From UBA11740 sp049273695 (GTDB taxonomy: Bacteria > Acidobacteriota > Blastocatellia > Pyrinomonadales > Pyrinomonadaceae), in assembly GCA_049273695.1 (NCBI GenBank), contig JBASRE010000011.1, positions 1-64,000 of the forward strand: DNA of 64,000 nucleotides, written 5' to 3'. The translations under genes and the position numbers were made by a program. The first letter of the stretch is position 1, and every line of letters begins with the position of its first letter. Positions 33,525-43,088 of this stretch are shown here, one piece after another. The notes under the pieces were generated by a model. It was not told where the DNA came from. It saw only the letters and a program-made list of their open reading frames with translations, and made no database searches.

Positions 33525-34265
33525 ATGAAAACAGTCGAGATTCATATCAAACGCCGCGACAATCCCGACGCGCCCACGCGTTGGGAAGAGTTCGAGATCC
33601 CTTACCGCAAGAACCTCAACGTCATCTCGTGCCTGATGGAGATTCGAAAAAATCCGGTCACCAGGCAGGGCAAGCAAACGACGCCGCCGTCGTGGGACAT
33701 GAATTGTCTGGAACAGGTTTGCGGCATTTGCACGATGGTCATCAATGGCCGCGCGCGCCAGTCCTGCTCAGCGCTCGTCGATAACCTCGATCAACCAATC
33801 AAGCTCGAGCCGATGTCGAAATTTCCGAACGTGCGCGACCTGATCGTCGATCGCTCGCAGATGTTCGATCACCTGAAGCGCGTCCACGCCTGGGTCGAAC
33901 TCGACGGCAGCCACGATCTCGGTCCCGGCCCGCGCATGGATCAGGAAGATGTGATGGAGCGCTACGCTTACTCGCGCTGCATGACCTGCGGTTGCTGCCT
34001 CGAAGCCTGTCCGCAGTACGACGGCGACAACTACATCGGCCCGCAGGCGATCGCGCAGGTACGCCTCTTCAACATGCACCCGAGCGGCGCGATGGATCGC
34101 GAAGAGCGTCTCGAAGCGTTGATGGGCGACGACGGCATCACGAACTGCGGCAACGCGCAGAACTGCGTGAAAGCCTGTCCCATGAATATCCCACTCACCC
34201 GCGCGATCTATGAAGAGAACCGCGAGACGGTCGTTCACGGATTGTTTGGTTGGCTGAAGAAATAA
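33525..34265 (+). CDS. sdhB: Succinate dehydrogenase iron-sulfur subunit
   Basis: 246 residues. Carries electrons from the SdhA flavin to the membrane anchor. The N-terminal ferredoxin domain has CLEQVCGICTMVINGRARQSC for the 2Fe-2S cluster. The C-terminal domain has CMTCGCCLEACPQ and CGNAQNCVKACPMNIP for the 4Fe-4S and 3Fe-4S clusters. The start ATG lies inside the last unit of an octamer array, which is unusual; a downstream in-frame start that keeps the N-terminal strand is not apparent. It closes the sdhCAB operon. Confidence 0.97.
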   Translation: MKTVEIHIKRRDNPDAPTRWEEFEIPYRKNLNVISCLMEIRKNPVTRQGKQTTPPSWDMNCLEQVCGICTMVINGRARQSCSALVDNLDQPIKLEPMSKFPNVRDLIVDRSQMFDHLKRVHAWVELDGSHDLGPGPRMDQEDVMERYAYSRCMTCGCCLEACPQYDGDNYIGPQAIAQVRLFNMHPSGAMDREERLEALMGDDGITNCGNAQNCVKACPMNIPLTRAIYEENRETVVHGLFGWLKK

Positions 34266-34442
34266 TCTCTCCTATTACCTCTTGACGCTGCGTTGACGTT
34301 TCGCTATTAACGTCGAGCGCAACCTAAGAACTCGTCGAACTGGACCATTAATGCAAGCGTAGATGAAAGAGGTTCGTCTGCAGTCTCTTCACTATCTCTC
34401 GTGCTTCCGGTCAGCGCTGAGTTCGGTATCTAGCTTGCCGAT

Positions 34443-35171
34443 GTGAGAACGCGCGTCGTGAATCATAACAAGCGCATGGTCAGAGCCGGCGGTGCGTGCG
34501 GCGTCCTGGGGATAGTTGTCTACCTGGCACTCGCAATATCTGACCCGTACGTCGGTCCCGAGACAAAGACGACGCAGGAATTTCTAGCCGCGTGGGGTAC
34601 GCCCAAATACATTGCCATAAACATGGCGCTCCACTTCGCCTTTGCCGGCGCCGCGGTGTTGTGGCTGGTGTCGTTCGTCGGTCTTAAACGTCTGCTGGGC
34701 GCTGAAAGCCCGAGTGTAATAGTTCACGCGGGAACGCTTCTGGGGATCATCGCGTGTGCTGTGATGGCGCAGATGATGATCATTCAGGGAAGCGTCATGA
34801 GCAAAATGGGCCAGGCGTTTCTGTCGGCGACAAACGAAAGTGCGCGCGAGTCGACCGTCGCGTTGTATCGCGGCCTGCGGTCGATTGATTACGCGATGGA
34901 CTTAACGTTTGATCTGTTCTTCTACACCGCATGGATTTTGCTCAGCCTCGCAATGTTGCGTCACCGAAACTTCGGTAAGCTGTTCGGCGGTATCGGATTA
35001 ATTCTGTTTGGGCTGGCGGCGATCATGAACCTGCGTGCCGCACCAGATCCTCCTGCCTTCGATGTCGGACCTGTCGCCGCGCTTTGGCTGCTCGCGGTGT
35101 ATGTGCAGATGTTGAGAGTCGCTAAATCCGTAACCACGTCGTCAAAGTCCGAGTTGGCCGTAGTGAAGTAA
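34443..35171 (+). CDS. Membrane protein of unknown function (DUF4386-like)
   Basis: 242 residues from a GTG at 34443 (a second GTG at 34458 is possible). Six hydrophobic segments: ACGVLGIVVYLALAI, NMALHFAFAGAAVLWLVSFV, HAGTLLGIIACAVMAQMMI, LTFDLFFYTAWILLSLAML, FGGIGLILFGLAAIM and PVAALWLLAVYVQML. The layout resembles the DUF4386 group, but no conserved motif is decisive. A soluble loop with YRGLRSIDYAMD precedes the fourth segment. It is monocistronic, between sdhB and a large secreted protein. No function is proposed. Confidence 0.65.
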   Translation: MRTRVVNHNKRMVRAGGACGVLGIVVYLALAISDPYVGPETKTTQEFLAAWGTPKYIAINMALHFAFAGAAVLWLVSFVGLKRLLGAESPSVIVHAGTLLGIIACAVMAQMMIIQGSVMSKMGQAFLSATNESARESTVALYRGLRSIDYAMDLTFDLFFYTAWILLSLAMLRHRNFGKLFGGIGLILFGLAAIMNLRAAPDPPAFDVGPVAALWLLAVYVQMLRVAKSVTTSSKSELAVVK

Positions 35172-35513
35172 TTACGGACTGAAATATTAATTACTAAGTC
35201 ACCGAAAGCTAATACTCACACCCCACTGGGGTACTACTGACCTCCGTATTTTTTCATTGACAGCCCGACTTGCCTGAGATATTGTCCTGCCGCTTTCGAC
35301 CAGGAGGATGCCCCAGTCCTCAACGGAAAGGCATTCCAGGTCGTCGCATTTGTAGTCAACCATCCCCCGAAAACCTACCTCGCCTAAACGGCGACCGCTG
35401 TCTGTGCGCAAGCACTTCCGGCGGCTGACACAGTTCGCGTCTCGAGACGCTTGACCTGTGCGATTCGCAAGGCTCTTTATTTGCCCAAACCCCTACCCTG
35501 GAGGTGTTCGAGT
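35172..35513. other. Non-coding stretch upstream of the large secreted protein
   Basis: 342 bases without a gene that I can support. A 70-codon minus-strand frame (35199-35411) has no recognisable motif. The right end carries a strong Shine-Dalgarno (GGAGGTG, 35500-35506) seven bases before the ATG at 35514. No riboswitch class could be recognised. Confidence 0.5.
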
Positions 35514-38500
35514 ATGAGGAAACATGTGAGATGGATTGTCATGCTGACGGTTTCGTGTGCACTGGTGACTTCGACGCTCTTGCGAGTTAGCGACGCGAAA
35601 CGCAACGATAATAAAGCGCAGGCGAATGACAAAACGCCCAGTCAAACCGCGACTCTTACAAAGAGTCACTTTCTACCGAGCGTCCCAAGTTCCACCGTCC
35701 AAAATTCAGATTCGCCCACCCCGATAGTTTCGCGCGCTGTGGCCTTCGGTGTGTCCGAGCCGGTGAGCGAAATGGAAGAAAAGAGCGAACTGTCGAACAG
35801 CATGAGACGTGGCAAAGTCGAGGCCAATCAAGAGAGGCCAGAGAAAAACACGAGTCCACCGTTGAGCGGACACGAGGACTTTGTCGCCCCTGTTTCTTCG
35901 CAGGCGCCGAGCGTCTCGCCGGCCATCCCTTCACCAGCCAGCAATTTTGAGGCTTTGAACAATTTCGATAATGCGACTCATCCGGCCATCCTCGGCTTTG
36001 TTAACCCTCCTGACACGGTCGGCGACGTCGGCCCGACGCAGTACGTCCAGGCCGTCAATCTGCTGTTCCGTGTTTATGACAAGTCCGGTGTTCCACAGAC
36101 AGCCCCTCAGCCTATCAGCGCGCTGTTCGCTGCTCTCGGTCCGCCCTGTTCGAACAACGATGATGGCGATCCGATTGTGCTCTACGACTCGTTAGCTGAT
36201 CGCTGGATCATCACACAGTTCATGGTTTCAGGAGCGACCCCGCTCTCGCAGTGTCTGGCCGTCTCGCAGACCGGCAACGCGGCGGGTGCCTACTTTACCT
36301 ATCGTTTTGTCATGCCGAACGCCAAATTCAACGACTATCCGAAGTTTGGTGTCTGGCCGAACGGTTACTACTGGTCGAACAACCAGTTCAATCTGGCGGG
36401 CACGGCGTTCCTCGGCGTCGGTGTTTTTGCCCTGGATCGCGCCAAGGTCCTGGCCGGCGATCCGACTGCCAGTTATATCTTCTTCGACCTCGAGACAACC
36501 GTTCCCAACGCGCGCAGTATGTTGCCCTCGGACGCTGATGGCCTCACGCCGCCGCCGGCCGGAGCGCCGAATGTGTTTTCCTATTTCAATGCCAATGAGT
36601 TCGTAGGCGAAACAGACTCGCTGAGGCTCTATGAATTTAACGCGGACTTTGCCAATCCGCTGAGTTCTACTTTCACCCAGCGTCCGGAGAGTCCGGTTGC
36701 CGTGGCGGCATTCAATCCACTTAATCCGGCCGGACTGGACGATATCGAACAGCCGCCGCCATCTACGGCGACGAGCGCGCTCGATTCCATCAGCGACCGT
36801 CTCATGAACCGCCTGCAGTATCGAAACTTTGGCGCGTACGAGTCGCTGATCACCAACCACACTGTCAATGTCGGTACGGGAACAACGTTGGCGACCCACC
36901 AGGCAGGAGTTCGGTACTACGAACTGCGACGCACATTGCCGGCCGGCGCGTGGACCGTCAACGAGCAGGCAACGCATTCTCCCGACACAAATAACCGCTG
37001 GATGGGGAGTGCCGCGATGGATCACCAGGGCAATCTGGCAGTCGGCTACAGCGTTTCGAGCACCACTGTGTTTCCTTCGATCCGATACGCTGGTCGATTC
37101 GCCGGCGATGCGCCCGGCGGTCTTTTCCAGGGTGAGGCCTCGATCCAAGTCGGCGCGGGGGTGCAAACAAATACCGGCTCGCGCTGGGGTGACTACAGCT
37201 CGATGAACGTCGATCCGACGGATGACTGCACCTTCTGGTACACCACAGAATATTACGCGACGACCGACACCACGCCGGGTAACGCGCCCTTCGGCGCCAA
37301 TTGGCAGACCCGCGTAGCCAGTTTCAAAGTCAACCCGACGTGCGTCGCGCCCCAACAGGGAACGTTGCAGGTCAACGTCACGAATTGTGCGACCGGCCTG
37401 CCGCTGTCCGGGGCACTCGTAAGCATCAATGGCAATCTTTACGGCGCAACTGGAGCCGGAGGATCGAATTCATCTCAACTGGCGCCAGGCACCTACAACG
37501 TCACCGCGAGCGCGACAAATTACCTGTTAGGGTCGGCCAGCGTGACAATTACCAACGGCAACACCACGGTCGTTAATCTTTGTGTCACGCCGATACCTGT
37601 CATTCAGACGGCGGGCTCAACGATCACGGCTGAGAGTTGCGCACCGGCTGACAACGCGATCAGCCCTGGTGAAACCGTCACGGTCGACTTCGGATTGAAG
37701 AATAGCGGCACCGCGGCGACTTCGAACCTGATCGCTACGCTTCAGGCGTCCGGCGGAGTCACCAGTCCCAGCGGTCCGCAGAATTACGGCTCGATTCCAC
37801 CGGACAACACTACGGTCGTTTCGCGGCCCTTCACGTTCACCGTGGATAGTTCGGCGGCGTGCGGAGACACCATCACGGCTACTCTCACTTTGCAGGATGG
37901 GCCGAACAACCTTGGAACCGTGACTTATACGTTTAAGCTCGGTGCTCTGGGATTCGGGTCAACGACGGCAACTTACAGTAGCGGCAACATCTCAACCCCG
38001 ATTGCAGATTTGAGTACGGTCGATATTCCGATCAACGTTTCTGACGTGGGCGCCGTGGCAGACGTCAACGTGAAAGTTCGTCTCAACCACACGTTTGACG
38101 GGGACCTTGAGTTGAGGCTCGTCGCGCCTGACGGCACTACCGTAATGCTGTCAGACAATCGGGGCGGTACCGGTGATAACTTCGGCACCGGCGCTAACGA
38201 CTGCTCCGGAACGCCGACGGTGTTTGACGACTCGGCTTCAACGTCGATTGCGTCGGGGGTCGCGCCATTCTCGGGTTCGTTCAAGCCCGAGCAGCCTCTC
38301 TCAGGTTTAAATGGTAAAGACATTACCGGCACCTGGAAGCTGAGGGTCAGCGACACCGCGAATCTCGATACGGGTACCGTATTCTGTGTCCAACTCGAGA
38401 TTAGCCGTCACGAATATCTCTGCTGTCCGTTTTCAGGCGGCACGCCGGGAATTATTCCGAAGCCGCCGGCAACGCTGGTCAGCGAATGCGGAACAAATGG

Positions 38501-39692
38501 CGCGCCCGATCCGGGCGAGGTCGTCACCATGAGTTTTCCGCTTGTAAATAACGGAACCGCGCCAACAACGGATCTCGTGGCGACGTTGCAGGCGTCCGGT
38601 GGAGTTACTCCGCTCAGCGGTCCGCAGAGTTACGGGGCCCTGAGTCCGATCGGCGGGGTCGCCGTGGCGCGCAACTTCACGTTTGCGGTGAGCAGCGCGA
38701 TCGCTTGCGGCGGGACCTTCGTCGCGACGTTCGACTTAACTGACGGCCCGATGTTCCTCGGCACCGCGAGCTTTACCATAACCGCTGGCGGTACGGTAAC
38801 GAACGTCAGCACGTTCTCGAATACCGGCGCCATCACGATTCCCGGCACGGGCACCGGAGCCACTACGGGAGCACCTGCCAATCCGTATCCATCGAACATC
38901 TCAGTATCGGGAATCGTGGGAACTGTGACGAAGGTCGTTGTCAAACTCAATGGCCTGAATCACACCTTCCCGAGCGACGTCGATATGTTGCTCGTGGGAC
39001 CTGCAGGTCAGAAGTTCACAATCCTGTCGGATGTCATCGGCGGTACCGATGCGGTCAACATCAACTACACGCTCGACGACTCTGCCGCAGCGTTGGTGCC
39101 ATCAACAGGCACTGCCGTCTCGGGGAGTTTCAGGCCGACGAACTACGGCACCGGCGATCTGTTCCCGGCGCCGGCCCCGGCTGCCCCCTATCAATTCCCA
39201 GCGACAGCGGGCAGTGCCACGTTTGCTTCGGTCTTTAACGGACAGAATCCAAACGGAACGTGGAGCCTCTACGTGGTTGACGACGCTGGCCTCGATACCG
39301 GCAGCATCACCGGAGGGTGGACTCTGGAAATCACAACCGAGGATCCTGTGTGCGAGACGTTTCCAGTGGTTGACATCACTGGCGTTTCGGTTGACAAGCC
39401 ATCGCTCTGGCCGCCGAACCACAAGATGGAAGAGGTGATGGTCAATTACAGTGTTGCTTCATGCTCGTTCTGCACGTTGAGCGTAACGAGCAACGAGCCG
39501 GTCAATGGAACCGGAGACGGCGATTCGGCCCCCGATTGGGAGATCGTTGACAGCCACAAAGTACGTCTCAGAGCCGAACGCGCCAGCGCCGGCACGGGTC
39601 GTATTTATACGATTGCGATTACCTGCCAGAACGGCGTTAACACCGACGTTGAGACTGTGGTAGTCAAGGTGCCTCTCAGCCAGAAGAAGTGA
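35514..39692 (+). CDS. Very large secreted multidomain protein with two P-domain (proprotein-convertase-type) modules
   Basis: 1392 residues from the ATG at 35514. After a signal peptide (about 1-28) and a disordered Ser/Pro segment, a beta-rich domain spans about residues 140-610 (DTVGDVGPTQYVQAVN; YDSLADRWIITQF; NDYPKFGVWPNGYYWS; RWGDYSSMNVDP). A carboxypeptidase-regulatory-like fold follows at about 614-690 (TGLPLSGALVSING). Two copies of a repeated unit come next. Each has a CARDB/NEW3-like domain (SPGETVTVDFGLKNSGTA; DPGEVVTMSFPLVNNGTA) followed by a P/Homo-B domain (LNHTFDGDLELRLVAPDGT; LNHTFPSDVDMLLVGPAGQ), at about 694-965 and 981-1275. P-domains usually accompany subtilases or metalloproteases, but no protease motif was found here. 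A surface or secreted binding role is inferred. A terminator follows. Confidence 0.85.
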   Translation: MRKHVRWIVMLTVSCALVTSTLLRVSDAKRNDNKAQANDKTPSQTATLTKSHFLPSVPSSTVQNSDSPTPIVSRAVAFGVSEPVSEMEEKSELSNSMRRGKVEANQERPEKNTSPPLSGHEDFVAPVSSQAPSVSPAIPSPASNFEALNNFDNATHPAILGFVNPPDTVGDVGPTQYVQAVNLLFRVYDKSGVPQTAPQPISALFAALGPPCSNNDDGDPIVLYDSLADRWIITQFMVSGATPLSQCLAVSQTGNAAGAYFTYRFVMPNAKFNDYPKFGVWPNGYYWSNNQFNLAGTAFLGVGVFALDRAKVLAGDPTASYIFFDLETTVPNARSMLPSDADGLTPPPAGAPNVFSYFNANEFVGETDSLRLYEFNADFANPLSSTFTQRPESPVAVAAFNPLNPAGLDDIEQPPPSTATSALDSISDRLMNRLQYRNFGAYESLITNHTVNVGTGTTLATHQAGVRYYELRRTLPAGAWTVNEQATHSPDTNNRWMGSAAMDHQGNLAVGYSVSSTTVFPSIRYAGRFAGDAPGGLFQGEASIQVGAGVQTNTGSRWGDYSSMNVDPTDDCTFWYTTEYYATTDTTPGNAPFGANWQTRVASFKVNPTCVAPQQGTLQVNVTNCATGLPLSGALVSINGNLYGATGAGGSNSSQLAPGTYNVTASATNYLLGSASVTITNGNTTVVNLCVTPIPVIQTAGSTITAESCAPADNAISPGETVTVDFGLKNSGTAATSNLIATLQASGGVTSPSGPQNYGSIPPDNTTVVSRPFTFTVDSSAACGDTITATLTLQDGPNNLGTVTYTFKLGALGFGSTTATYSSGNISTPIADLSTVDIPINVSDVGAVADVNVKVRLNHTFDGDLELRLVAPDGTTVMLSDNRGGTGDNFGTGANDCSGTPTVFDDSASTSIASGVAPFSGSFKPEQPLSGLNGKDITGTWKLRVSDTANLDTGTVFCVQLEISRHEYLCCPFSGGTPGIIPKPPATLVSECGTNGAPDPGEVVTMSFPLVNNGTAPTTDLVATLQASGGVTPLSGPQSYGALSPIGGVAVARNFTFAVSSAIACGGTFVATFDLTDGPMFLGTASFTITAGGTVTNVSTFSNTGAITIPGTGTGATTGAPANPYPSNISVSGIVGTVTKVVVKLNGLNHTFPSDVDMLLVGPAGQKFTILSDVIGGTDAVNINYTLDDSAAALVPSTGTAVSGSFRPTNYGTGDLFPAPAPAAPYQFPATAGSATFASVFNGQNPNGTWSLYVVDDAGLDTGSITGGWTLEITTEDPVCETFPVVDITGVSVDKPSLWPPNHKMEEVMVNYSVASCSFCTLSVTSNEPVNGTGDGDSAPDWEIVDSHKVRLRAERASAGTGRIYTIAITCQNGVNTDVETVVVKVPLSQKK

Positions 39693-39737
39693 TTGGCCAA
39701 CCCACGCCCGACTCTCGTCGTCGCGTGCTAAAGCAAA

Positions 39738-39775
39738 AGAGGCACTGGTTACCAGCCAGTGCCTCTCTTTTTCTT
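39738..39775 (+). terminator. Rho-independent terminator
   Basis: AGAGGCACTGG and CCAGTGCCTCT form an eleven-pair stem around a seven-base loop, followed by CTTTTTCTT. It lies 45 bases after the stop of the large secreted protein. Confidence 0.92.
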
Positions 39776-39863
39776 GCCGCTTGAGGTTCAGAGTACCGAC
39801 TTCAGTCGGGCTTTGCTTGTACCGTTGCCGACGTATTTGTCGAGGTGAGGTGATATCGCGAGG

Positions 39864-40343
39864 TCACAGGCACTTGTGAATTCGTCCTGTCTTGCCCTGG
39901 GTGAGGGTAAAGGTGCCGAGGTTTTCTTTGTTGCGCGTCAGCTCGATACTCAGGGTCATGGTCTTCTCTTTGATTGAACCGCGATAGACGGCCGGTTGTT
40001 CGTTGTTTTCGCCCATGCGCTGCGGGCCGCCGCGTTCGCGCGCGAAGACTCCCTTGAGCTCGAGTTTTCCATCAGCGTCCGGAGCAATCTTCTCTGTGAT
40101 GCGGCCGTGCGCACAGTCGAATTCGATCTCCGCGCCCTCATCGCTGACTTCCATCGCGATGCTTTGGCCGCCCCACGTTCCGCGCAGGTCGCGCTCCTGA
40201 CTGGTCGTGTTTGCGTTCGTGTTCATGGTTGGGTTTGCGTTCGAATTAGTGTTCGAAGATCGGCACGATGAGCCTTGCCACAGAAAGAACGCGAGCGGCA
40301 GCGCGAAGAGAATGCCAATTGAGTTGTAGCGGTTCTTACTCAT
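39864..40343 (-). CDS. Small secreted protein, probable lipoprotein, function unknown
   Basis: 159 residues from the ATG at 40343; 60 further codons upstream are arginine-rich shadow sequence and were excluded. A hydrophobic N-terminus (IGILFALPLAFFLWQGSSC) ends in a Cys that may be lipidated, followed by an Asn/Thr-rich linker. The mature domain is beta-rich (DLRGTWGGQSIAMEVSDEG; IEFDCAHGRITEKI; GVFARERGGPQ; TMTLSIELTRNKENLGTFTL). The pattern is typical of small acidobacterial secreted proteins, but no family was recognised. It is downstream of mdh on the same strand by 56 bases, so readthrough is possible. Confidence 0.7.
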   Translation of the reverse strand: MSKNRYNSIGILFALPLAFFLWQGSSCRSSNTNSNANPTMNTNANTTSQERDLRGTWGGQSIAMEVSDEGAEIEFDCAHGRITEKIAPDADGKLELKGVFARERGGPQRMGENNEQPAVYRGSIKEKTMTLSIELTRNKENLGTFTLTQGKTGRIHKCL

Positions 40344-40399
40344 CACGTCATGACGCCTCGTCTTCAAAGCAGCCCTGCTAACGGTCGGGCTTCTGACAC

Positions 40400-41332
40400 T
40401 CAAATTCCCAGGACGTCGACAAGTTCCTGCACGGACGCGGCGCTCTTCTGCAGAGCGATGCGTTCTTCGGCGGTTAACGTAATCTCGATCACTTGCTCGA
40501 GACCTTTCGCGCCCAGCTTGCACGGCACGCCCACGTACAGGCCGTTGACGCCATACTCGCCTTCGAGATAAGCCGCGCAGGGCAGGATCTTTTTCTTGTC
40601 TTTCAGAATTGATTCCGTCATTTCAACTGCGGCCGCCGACGGCGCGTAATATGCCGAACCGGTTTTCAGCAGCGCGACGATTTCCGCGCCACCGCCGGCA
40701 GTGCGCTTCACAATCGCGTCGATTTGTTCCTTCGGCAAGAGTTCCGTGATGGGAATTCCCGCGCAGGTCGAGTAACGCGGCAGCGGCACCATCGTGTCGC
40801 CGTGACCGCCGAGCACAAATGCGGTGACGTTCTCAACCGAAACATCCAGCGCTTCCGCGAGGAAGCAACGCATGCGTGCCGAGTCCAGGACGCCGGCCAT
40901 TCCGATCACTCGATGTTTCGGAAAACCGGAACGGCGCAGCGCGACCTGACACATCGCATCCAGCGGGTTCGAGACGATTATGAGAATGGTGTTGGGCGAA
41001 CGCTTTACGATTTCATCGCAGACCTTGCCCACAATGTCCGCATTCGTTTTCAAAAGATCGTCACGACTCATTCCCGGTTTACGGGCCAGACCGGCCGTGA
41101 TGATGACGACGTCTGAATCACTCGTTTCGTCGTAGCCGTTGGCGCCGGTTAGCCGCACATCGAAGCCTTCGATCGGCGCCGCCTCAGCCAAATCCAGGGC
41201 CTTGCCCTGCGGCACGCCTTCCACGATGTCGACCAGCACCACGTCGCCAAGTTCCTTCGCCGCCAGCCAATGCGCCGCCGTCGCGCCGACGTTTCCGGCG
41301 CCAACTACTGTAATTTTCTTTCGAGTTCCCAC
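40400..41332 (-). CDS. mdh: Malate dehydrogenase (LDH-like type)
   Basis: 310 residues. Interconverts malate and oxaloacetate with NAD(H) in the TCA cycle. The Rossmann motif is ITVVGAGNVGATAAHWLA (residues 7-24), and the nucleotide acid VLVDIVEG points to NAD. The substrate loop AGLARKPGMSRDDLL carries two Arg (RK then R), and LIIVSNPLDAMCQVA and the catalytic VLGGHGDTMVPL His complete the active site. The arginine at the selectivity position supports malate rather than lactate. A promoter is visible upstream. Together with sdhCAB it marks an oxidative TCA cycle. Confidence 0.97.
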   Translation of the reverse strand: MGTRKKITVVGAGNVGATAAHWLAAKELGDVVLVDIVEGVPQGKALDLAEAAPIEGFDVRLTGANGYDETSDSDVVIITAGLARKPGMSRDDLLKTNADIVGKVCDEIVKRSPNTILIIVSNPLDAMCQVALRRSGFPKHRVIGMAGVLDSARMRCFLAEALDVSVENVTAFVLGGHGDTMVPLPRYSTCAGIPITELLPKEQIDAIVKRTAGGGAEIVALLKTGSAYYAPSAAAVEMTESILKDKKKILPCAAYLEGEYGVNGLYVGVPCKLGAKGLEQVIEITLTAEERIALQKSAASVQELVDVLGI

Positions 41333-41409
41333 GCTTAGTCCTTTCGAGTCGCAGAGACTCAGTTGGATTGCAGTTAGAGTGTTTGGAAAGCGCCGTTAGG
41401 CGCGCAATG

Positions 41410-41438
41410 TTTATAGTTCAATCGTTGCGACTTTTCAA
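41410..41438 (-). promoter_or_regulatory. Candidate sigma-70 promoter of mdh
   Basis: On the minus strand TTGAAA (41438-41433), a 17-base spacer and TATAAA (41415-41410), about 75 bases before the mdh ATG. Confidence 0.65.
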
Positions 41439-41471
41439 AGTGGCTGGGAATGAACTTGCAATGCGACAGGG

Positions 41472-41597
41472 TTCTTATTCGCACCGTGGCTTTGGCCCGT
41501 TGGCCAGACGTGGCAACAAAGCCGAAAATCGTTTAAACGGTTTTCAGTCCTTAGCCAACGCTACTACGCCGCGCTAAAGCGGCGGCGTGAATGAGAA
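41472..41597. mobile_element. MITE-like palindromic element, copy A
   Basis: A 126-base element with imperfect ends (TTCTTATTCGCACCG and CGGCGTGAATGAGAA) and an inner palindrome around CGTTTAAACGG. It matches the element at 47211-47338 in order and spacing of parts, including CGCGCTAAAGC near the right end. It has no coding capacity and lies between the mdh promoter and the amidase. Confidence 0.7.
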
Positions 41598-41654
41598 GTT
41601 TTGTCAAACTGGATCAGCTATTATGAATGGCTCGCTCGCTGATAACTTTCAACC

Positions 41655-43088
41655 GTGTCTGACGAAATAACAACGAAATCCGCTACTGAACTCGTCGCGT
41701 TGATTCGCACGCGCGCACTGTCACCCGTCGAAGTGGTGGAAGCTCACCTCCGCCGAATTGAGCGAGTGAATCCGTCGCTGAACGCGATCGTCACGATTGC
41801 TGAAGATGCGATCGATCGTGCGCGCGCTTGTGAGGCAGCGGTAATGAGCGGACATGACCCTGGCCCGCTGCTGGGTTTGCCCGTCACGGTTAAGGACACG
41901 ATTGACACTGCGGGCCTGCGGACGACGAGCGGATCGCGAATTCGTGCGCATCACGTTCCCGAGCAGGACGCGGCTTCGGTTGCGCGGCTGAAAGCAGCGG
42001 GCGCGATCATCCTCGGCAAGACCAATGTGCCTGAGATGGCCGTTCCGTACGACTGCGACAATCCCGTTTTCGGCCGAGCGAATAATCCTCATGCACGCCA
42101 TCGCACCTGCGGCGGATCAAGCGGGGGGGAAGCTGCGGCGATTGCGGCGTGTCTGTCGCCGGCCGGCTTGGGCAGCGATCTTTCCGGATCGATTCGCGTG
42201 CCGGCGCACTTTTGCGGCATCGCCGGATTGAAACCAACGGCAGGCCGCGTCGCGATGGACGGACACACGCCGGCAGCTCCTGGCGTGGTTGCGCTGGGCG
42301 CATCCATCGGGCCGATGGCGCGGCGAGTCGAGGATCTCGCACTGCTTTTCAAAGTGCTGGCAGAGCCGACGCAATTCGAGGCCGCGCAAAACGGGATCGA
42401 CGTTGTGAATCCGGCGCCGCTGCGCGGTTCGCGCGTGGCCTGGTACACGGACGATGGCGTGAGCCCTGTGTCAGACGAGACTCGCGCAGCAGTTCAAAAC
42501 GCTGTTAAGGCTCTGGCCGACGCGGGTCTTCAGTTGAATGAAAAAACTCCTCCCGGAATCTCAAAAGGCTCGCAGCTCTGGATCGAATTGTTTTCACGCG
42601 CGGCGAACAGCGAAATCGCTGCGCTGTACCAGGGCAGGGAAGTCGAGGCCGGATCGCAGGTAGCTGGTCTGCTGCGCGCGTTCAATCATGGGTCCGCTGA
42701 ATTCGAAGCAAAGATCGAACGTGCCGAGGGGTTGGCGGAAGCCGTGCTCGAGCGCGAGCGTCTGCGCGAAGAGTTGCTGCAGTGGATGAAGGCGACGCCG
42801 CTTATGCTTGCGCCCGTGGGCGCGACGGCCGCGTTCGAGCATGGCGCTGAACGTGTGGAAGTCAGCGGCAAATCGATCAGCGTCTTTCGCGCGTTCAGTT
42901 ACTCACAAACATTCAACGTGCTCGGATTGCCGAGCCTCGCTGTTCCGGCGGGACGCACCGCGAATGGATTACCAATCGGCGTGCAGGTCGTTGGCCGGCC
43001 ATTCGAGGAGCGCACCGTGCTTTCAGCGGCTGCTATTATCGAATCCGCGCTCGGCGGTTGGCAGGAACCCGCGGGACTTTTCTTATAA
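41655..43088 (+). CDS. Amidase (amidase-signature family)
   Basis: 477 residues from a GTG at 41655. The Ser-cisSer-Lys machinery is clear: Lys in GLPVTVKDTIDTAGL (about residue 79), the cis-Ser in CGGSSGGEAAAIAA, and the nucleophile Ser in GSDLSGSIRVPAHFCGIAGL (about 178). The protein resembles GatA and fatty-acid-amide/indoleacetamide-type hydrolases. GatB and GatC are not adjacent, so a stand-alone amidase acting on small amides is more likely than a tRNA amidotransferase subunit. A repeat array follows the stop. The cytoplasmic location is inferred from the absence of a signal peptide. Confidence 0.9.
   Translation: MSDEITTKSATELVALIRTRALSPVEVVEAHLRRIERVNPSLNAIVTIAEDAIDRARACEAAVMSGHDPGPLLGLPVTVKDTIDTAGLRTTSGSRIRAHHVPEQDAASVARLKAAGAIILGKTNVPEMAVPYDCDNPVFGRANNPHARHRTCGGSSGGEAAAIAACLSPAGLGSDLSGSIRVPAHFCGIAGLKPTAGRVAMDGHTPAAPGVVALGASIGPMARRVEDLALLFKVLAEPTQFEAAQNGIDVVNPAPLRGSRVAWYTDDGVSPVSDETRAAVQNAVKALADAGLQLNEKTPPGISKGSQLWIELFSRAANSEIAALYQGREVEAGSQVAGLLRAFNHGSAEFEAKIERAEGLAEAVLERERLREELLQWMKATPLMLAPVGATAAFEHGAERVEVSGKSISVFRAFSYSQTFNVLGLPSLAVPAGRTANGLPIGVQVVGRPFEERTVLSAAAIIESALGGWQEPAGLFL

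Noticed and set aside
35199..35411. 70-codon minus-strand open frame
   Set aside because: No recognisable motif, weak start context, and no neighbour on the same strand; too little to call a gene.
35172..35513. Cyclic-di-GMP or other riboswitch upstream of the secreted protein
   Set aside because: A few words resembled riboswitch motifs, but no consistent aptamer fold could be drawn.
36228..37355. 375-codon open frame on the minus strand
   Set aside because: Fully antisense to the large secreted protein, arginine-rich, with no domain and no ribosome site; a shadow of GC-rich codon use.
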